The notes beneath the pieces were generated by a model that searched no databases, was not told the DNA's origin, and saw only the letters and a program-made list of their open reading frames with translations. A stretch of DNA of 64,000 nucleotides from Holophagales bacterium. Lineage in GTDB: Bacteria > Acidobacteriota > Thermoanaerobaculia > UBA5066. This document shows, piece by piece, positions 61,099-64,000 of this stretch; position 1 is the stretch's first letter, and every line of letters starts with the position of its first letter. The DNA lies in the NCBI GenBank assembly GCA_016714815.1, contig JADKBZ010000002.1, positions 124,001-188,000 on the forward strand, written 5' to 3'. The position numbers and the translations under genes were made by a program.

Positions 61099-63521
61099 CA
61101 GGCCCCGCCCGGGGTCGTGGGCGTCGGCAGGAGGGTTCTGGGGTCGTTGGTCGTCCGGTCGATCACCGACGCGTAGGCGGTGAACGCGGCGTCCGCCCTC
61201 ACGGTGGAGAGGACCAGCACCGCGTTCTGGACGTCGGCCGTGACGCCGAGATCGCGGACTACCTGGGTGACCTGAGTCATCCCGAGCGGCTGCAGGGAGT
61301 AGCTCTTCGAGGCGAGCGGAAGGCCGTTGCCGTCGAGGAGCGCCACGGTCACCAGGTGGGTCGTCGATGCCGTGTTGGTCAGGATCAGGTTCGTCCGGAA
61401 AGCTCCGTCCTCCCGGACCCCGGCGATCGAGCGCGGGCTCGTGCGGAGGATCAGGTCGTCCTCGGATGTCGCGGGGACGCTCTGGCCGAACGTCCCGCCG
61501 GACGCTCCCGGCGTCGACGTCTGTCCCTGGACGGTCAACGGGGCGGTCGAGGCGACCCGGATCGCCCCGTAGCCGCTGGAAAGCCCGAAGAGGCCCCCGA
61601 GGACGTCCTCGAACGTCACCGCCTGGCCGGCGCCGATGCTCGCGGTCCGTTCCGCGCCGCCGCGGCCGTCCGCGTCGTGGCCGAGGAACTTGATCGTCAC
61701 CGTGGCGTCGGTGGTCGACCGGTTCGCGACCGTCAGGTCCGTCGTGTAGAACGCGCCGCCCTGCCCTCCGGCCCGCGCGCTCGAGGGGAGGTACCAGTAG
61801 CGCTGGGCATCCAGGCCGAGCGTCGTGAAGAGCCGGGAGAGGTCCGCGCCGACGCGGGCCTCGAAGACCCCCTTGATCTCGGGGTCCGTCAGGTAGGTGT
61901 CGGCGCCGTGGGTGTCGACGAGGTCGCGCCAGGCCTCTGCGGCGCAATCTCCACGGCAGCCGAATTCCTGGTCGAGCCGCTTGAAGAACTCGCTTCCCAC
62001 CGAGTGGCCGTCCGTGTCGCCGGGCTTCCAGGAGCGCCACGGGCCCGTCATGAGCCGCGGATCGCCGCCGCAGGCGACGTGAACCTCCGCCTGGATCGCG
62101 AAGCCCTCGTCGAGCCAGCTCGGGAGCTGGTCCGCGAAGAAGTAGTGGTTGTAGACGTGCATCGGCTCGTGGAGCTCGTAGCGGAGGTCGAGAGGGTCGT
62201 TCACGCGGGTCTGGCCGGCCCGGATCAGCCCCTCGAACCCCGTCGTCGTGACCTGCGCTCCACCCAGCCCGTAGTTGATGCTCAGACCGGCGTAGGTCGA
62301 AGCCTTCTCGGCGTGGATCGTCATCGACAGGGGAACCGGCAGCGCGCGCCCGAGGTACGAGTCGAGGCAGGAGCGCGTGGAGCGGACGAAGCCGAAGGCC
62401 GTCCCGACGAAATCGCGCTCCGCCTGGGTCGGCATCGCGTACTGGGCGGCGACGCGGACCTCTCCGTCGCAGAGCCCGTCCAGGCAGCCCCAGGTCCTCC
62501 GGCCCGTTTCTCCGACGGGGAGATAGCCGACGACGACGAGCTTTGCGTTGGGGTCCGACTTGAACACCCTCAGCTTGTAGGTCCTGTCGTTTCGCGCGCT
62601 CAGCAGGCAGTAGCCCGCCCCGGTCTGCGCCGCGGGAAGCTCCCACCCGGGCGTATAGCTATAGGTCTTCTCGGCCGTGCCGAGGGCGTAGGCGGGGCAG
62701 GAGATGTCGGCCAGGGCGCCGACGCTGCCCCGGGGGAGGAGCATCGCGTTGGACGAGCCGTAGTTCGGCGATTCCGCCCAGCCGTAGCCGTCCGAGAGCC
62801 GGACGAAAGAGTAGCCGTCGAGGATCAGGTCGCCGCCGCGGGAGACCCGGCGGTCGGGGGTCTCGAGCCGGACGGCGAACGGGGAGGCGGGCCAGCCGGT
62901 CGCGTCCCGCGCGCCCAGGCTCTTCGGGATCGCGAGGAAGAGCCCGTCGCTGCCGCCGGCCGCGTTCCCCCCCTTGCGGCCCGGCACGGGAGCGTTCGCG
63001 AAGACGAGCTGCTGGTTCTGGGCGTCCCGCTTCGCCCGCATGGCGAATCGGTACTTCCGTCCGTTCACGAACGGGAAAGCCGCTTCGGCCCGGAGCGGCG
63101 GCACGTGACAGACCTTCGCCGCGCCCGGGTTGTGGACCAGGTCGTCGTTGTCGACCCAGGTCCCCTGGCTCGACGTCGCGCCGAGGTAGGTGGGCTGGGT
63201 GCCCGACAGGTCCCAGACGTACATCTCGAGGCCGGAAGCACCGCAGGCCGAAGCGGACTCCGGCTCGTCGTCGCCCCAGCTCAGGAACGTGCCCGGAAGG
63301 GGGGCCAGCGCCGAGTAGGTGACGTCGGCGATGAATGCGTTCGTGCAGGACGCCGATCCGTAGGACCTCGAATCCTGCCAGTGGATCGGCCGGCCGTCCG
63401 CGAACGACTTGCTGGCCGCCACCGTCGCGCACTGCTCGTTCGGGCCGATCGCGAGAGCGCCGGGCGCCGCCGAGAGGACCGCCAATGCGAACGCGGCCGC
63501 GACGTACCACTTTCCGCTCAT
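60420..63521 (-). CDS. Secreted gluzincin-like metallopeptidase with two tandem C-terminal repeats
   Basis: 1033 residues. ATG 63521 begins a signal peptide (KWYVAAAFALAVLSAAPGALA). The central part has HEPMH (HExxH zinc motif) followed 15 residues on by WLDEGFA, the third-ligand motif of gluzincins, so it is probably a zinc peptidase. Two repeats of about 220 residues end the protein, each running from LPSSAR..GGQGGAFYTT to VIDRTTNDPRTLLP; they are close copies at both protein and DNA level (about 61134-61797 and 60420-61098). These repeats look like beta-sandwich modules that bind a surface or another repeat. Exact substrate unknown. The N-terminal 420 residues carry no recognised domain. 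Confidence 0.8.
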   Translation of the reverse strand: MSGKWYVAAAFALAVLSAAPGALAIGPNEQCATVAASKSFADGRPIHWQDSRSYGSASCTNAFIADVTYSALAPLPGTFLSWGDDEPESASACGASGLEMYVWDLSGTQPTYLGATSSQGTWVDNDDLVHNPGAAKVCHVPPLRAEAAFPFVNGRKYRFAMRAKRDAQNQQLVFANAPVPGRKGGNAAGGSDGLFLAIPKSLGARDATGWPASPFAVRLETPDRRVSRGGDLILDGYSFVRLSDGYGWAESPNYGSSNAMLLPRGSVGALADISCPAYALGTAEKTYSYTPGWELPAAQTGAGYCLLSARNDRTYKLRVFKSDPNAKLVVVGYLPVGETGRRTWGCLDGLCDGEVRVAAQYAMPTQAERDFVGTAFGFVRSTRSCLDSYLGRALPVPLSMTIHAEKASTYAGLSINYGLGGAQVTTTGFEGLIRAGQTRVNDPLDLRYELHEPMHVYNHYFFADQLPSWLDEGFAIQAEVHVACGGDPRLMTGPWRSWKPGDTDGHSVGSEFFKRLDQEFGCRGDCAAEAWRDLVDTHGADTYLTDPEIKGVFEARVGADLSRLFTTLGLDAQRYWYLPSSARAGGQGGAFYTTDLTVANRSTTDATVTIKFLGHDADGRGGAERTASIGAGQAVTFEDVLGGLFGLSSGYGAIRVASTAPLTVQGQTSTPGASGGTFGQSVPATSEDDLILRTSPRSIAGVREDGAFRTNLILTNTASTTHLVTVALLDGNGLPLASKSYSLQPLGMTQVTQVVRDLGVTADVQNAVLVLSTVRADAAFTAYASVIDRTTNDPRTLLPTPTTPGGAWILPSSARSSGQGGAFYTTQVTIANRATTDAAVTLQFLGHDGDGRGGARQVVNLAAGKAVTWADVLGGVFGVSSGYGAIRVGSPAASLNVLGQTSTPGPAGGTFGQSVPASAEGDLLTSGTVRAIVAVREDARFRTNLILTNATEEELVVDVKLLSGAGAQLGTGSYRLAPLGMRQVTQVVRDLGVTADLLNGQLLISTATPKGEFASYASVIDRTTNDPRTLLPR
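61134..61797 (-). repeat. First copy of the C-terminal tandem repeat
   Basis: In-frame copy encoding YLPSSARAGGQGGAFYTT to DPRTLLP. A short Pro/Thr linker (PTPTTPGG) joins it to the second copy. Confidence 0.8.
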
Positions 63522-63565
63522 CTCCGCCTCTCCTCGCCCCGGCGCCTTCCCCGGCGTGGGCACTC

Positions 63566-64000
63566 CTATGGTCTGACAGGGGGCGGTTGGAAAGGATAGC
63601 CGTCCCGGAAACGGCTCGCAACGCTCGTGCTTCCCCCGCTCGTCCGCGTGACGGCTGGCGCCTGGAGCGCGCCGATCGCCGGATACGTCGCCGGGGGGCG
63701 GTCGAACTCGACCTGATCGACGTCGGACCAGGGAACGTACCCGGGGCGCGGACGGCCCTCCTCGAAGACCAGCATTCCCGCATTCCCCTCGCCGAGGTCG
63801 CCGGAGCGCTCGAGCCGCAGCTCCTCGCCTCCGTGGAGGGTCACCCGGGCGTGGCGCGTGTCGCGCTCCTCGCGGCCGGAGAGGACGACAGAGGCGACCA
63901 GCCCGAAGGGGATCGTGTAGTCCACACCTCGGGAGGGCGCGTCGAGCGTCTCGGTCGTCTCGCTCTCGTCGAGGTCGAAGACCAGCCGGCCGGCGAGGCG
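63566..64000 (-). CDS. Unknown protein, 5' end outside window
   Basis: The frame stays open to position 64000 (RLAGRLVFDLDESETTETLD precedes the first possible internal GTG at 63925), so the gene begins beyond the right edge. The visible 144 residues hold a beta-rich domain (VASVVLSGREERDTRHARVT, RLERSGDLGEGNAGMLVF, PWSDVDQVEFD) and a Ser/Thr/Pro-rich end. No family recognised. It lies 44 bases upstream of the secreted metallopeptidase in the same direction, so the two may be cotranscribed. Confidence 0.55.
   Translation of the reverse strand, partial: RLAGRLVFDLDESETTETLDAPSRGVDYTIPFGLVASVVLSGREERDTRHARVTLHGGEELRLERSGDLGEGNAGMLVFEEGRPRPGYVPWSDVDQVEFDRPPATYPAIGALQAPAVTRTSGGSTSVASRFRDGYPFQPPPVRP

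Noticed and set aside
1..64000. CRISPR arrays, tRNA or rRNA genes, prophage or integrase genes
   Set aside because: No evenly spaced short repeats, no cloverleaf-like sequence, and no phage or recombinase motifs were recognised on either strand by eye.

Overview
The window is very GC-rich, densely packed bacterial chromosome with no tRNA, rRNA, insertion sequence, integrase or CRISPR array that I could see. Many genes start with GTG, and stop and start codons often overlap (GTGA, ATGA, TGATG). The protein types fit an Acidobacteriota-like organism (Thermoanaerobaculia or Holophagae type): transmembrane Hanks kinases carrying TPRs, very large hybrid histidine kinases, a respiratory quinol nitric oxide reductase, and secreted proteins ending in tandem 'LPSSAR...GGAFYTT' repeats. 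This placement is inference from gene content only. No gap between genes exceeds about 200 bases.

Left third (562-29445, all minus strand): a signalling super-cluster. A CHASE hybrid kinase (24518-27877) sits alone. After a candidate sigma70 promoter at 24431-24459 comes an eight-gene, tightly spaced run ending at 562: REC-kinase, REC-HD-GYP, MASE1-CHASE hybrid kinase, a second MASE1-CHASE hybrid kinase (frameshifted), a 5TMR-LYT/5xPAS hybrid kinase, a dCache/6xPAS/GAF hybrid kinase, a PAS kinase without receiver, and a REC-PAS-GAF hybrid kinase. Seven of the kinases share a roughly 50-residue His-free C-terminal tail. Two single-base frameshifts are evident (near 16092 and at 17553-17555). 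Upstream is a NarX/NarL-like two-component pair (28007-29445).

Middle: a nitric-oxide detoxification locus. NorR (plus) is divergent from ric and the quinol NO reductase gene (minus). A correctly spaced -24/-12 sigma54 promoter precedes ric, which matches NorR being a sigma54 activator. Then come an FkbM methyltransferase and a MarC-family protein.

35883-42558 (plus): a compact seven-gene operon containing two proteins of unknown family, a MurG-like glycosyltransferase, one SPASM-type radical SAM protein, two sister radical SAM proteins with an unusual C-terminal Cys pattern, and a small membrane-anchored protein. This is the best candidate for an undescribed biosynthetic or modification system in the window.

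Right third: a membrane protein, two Hanks kinases, a GGDEF-EAL protein, a three-part fusion (NfnA/SudB-like + NfnB/SudA-like + zinc ribbon/rubrerythrin), a lipoprotein, an oligopeptide-type binding protein, an M28 peptidase, a DEAD-box helicase with a DbpA-type RNA-binding domain, a bacterial acyl-CoA-binding protein, an iron-dependent alcohol dehydrogenase, a secreted gluzincin-like protein with two tandem repeats, and a gene cut by the right edge.
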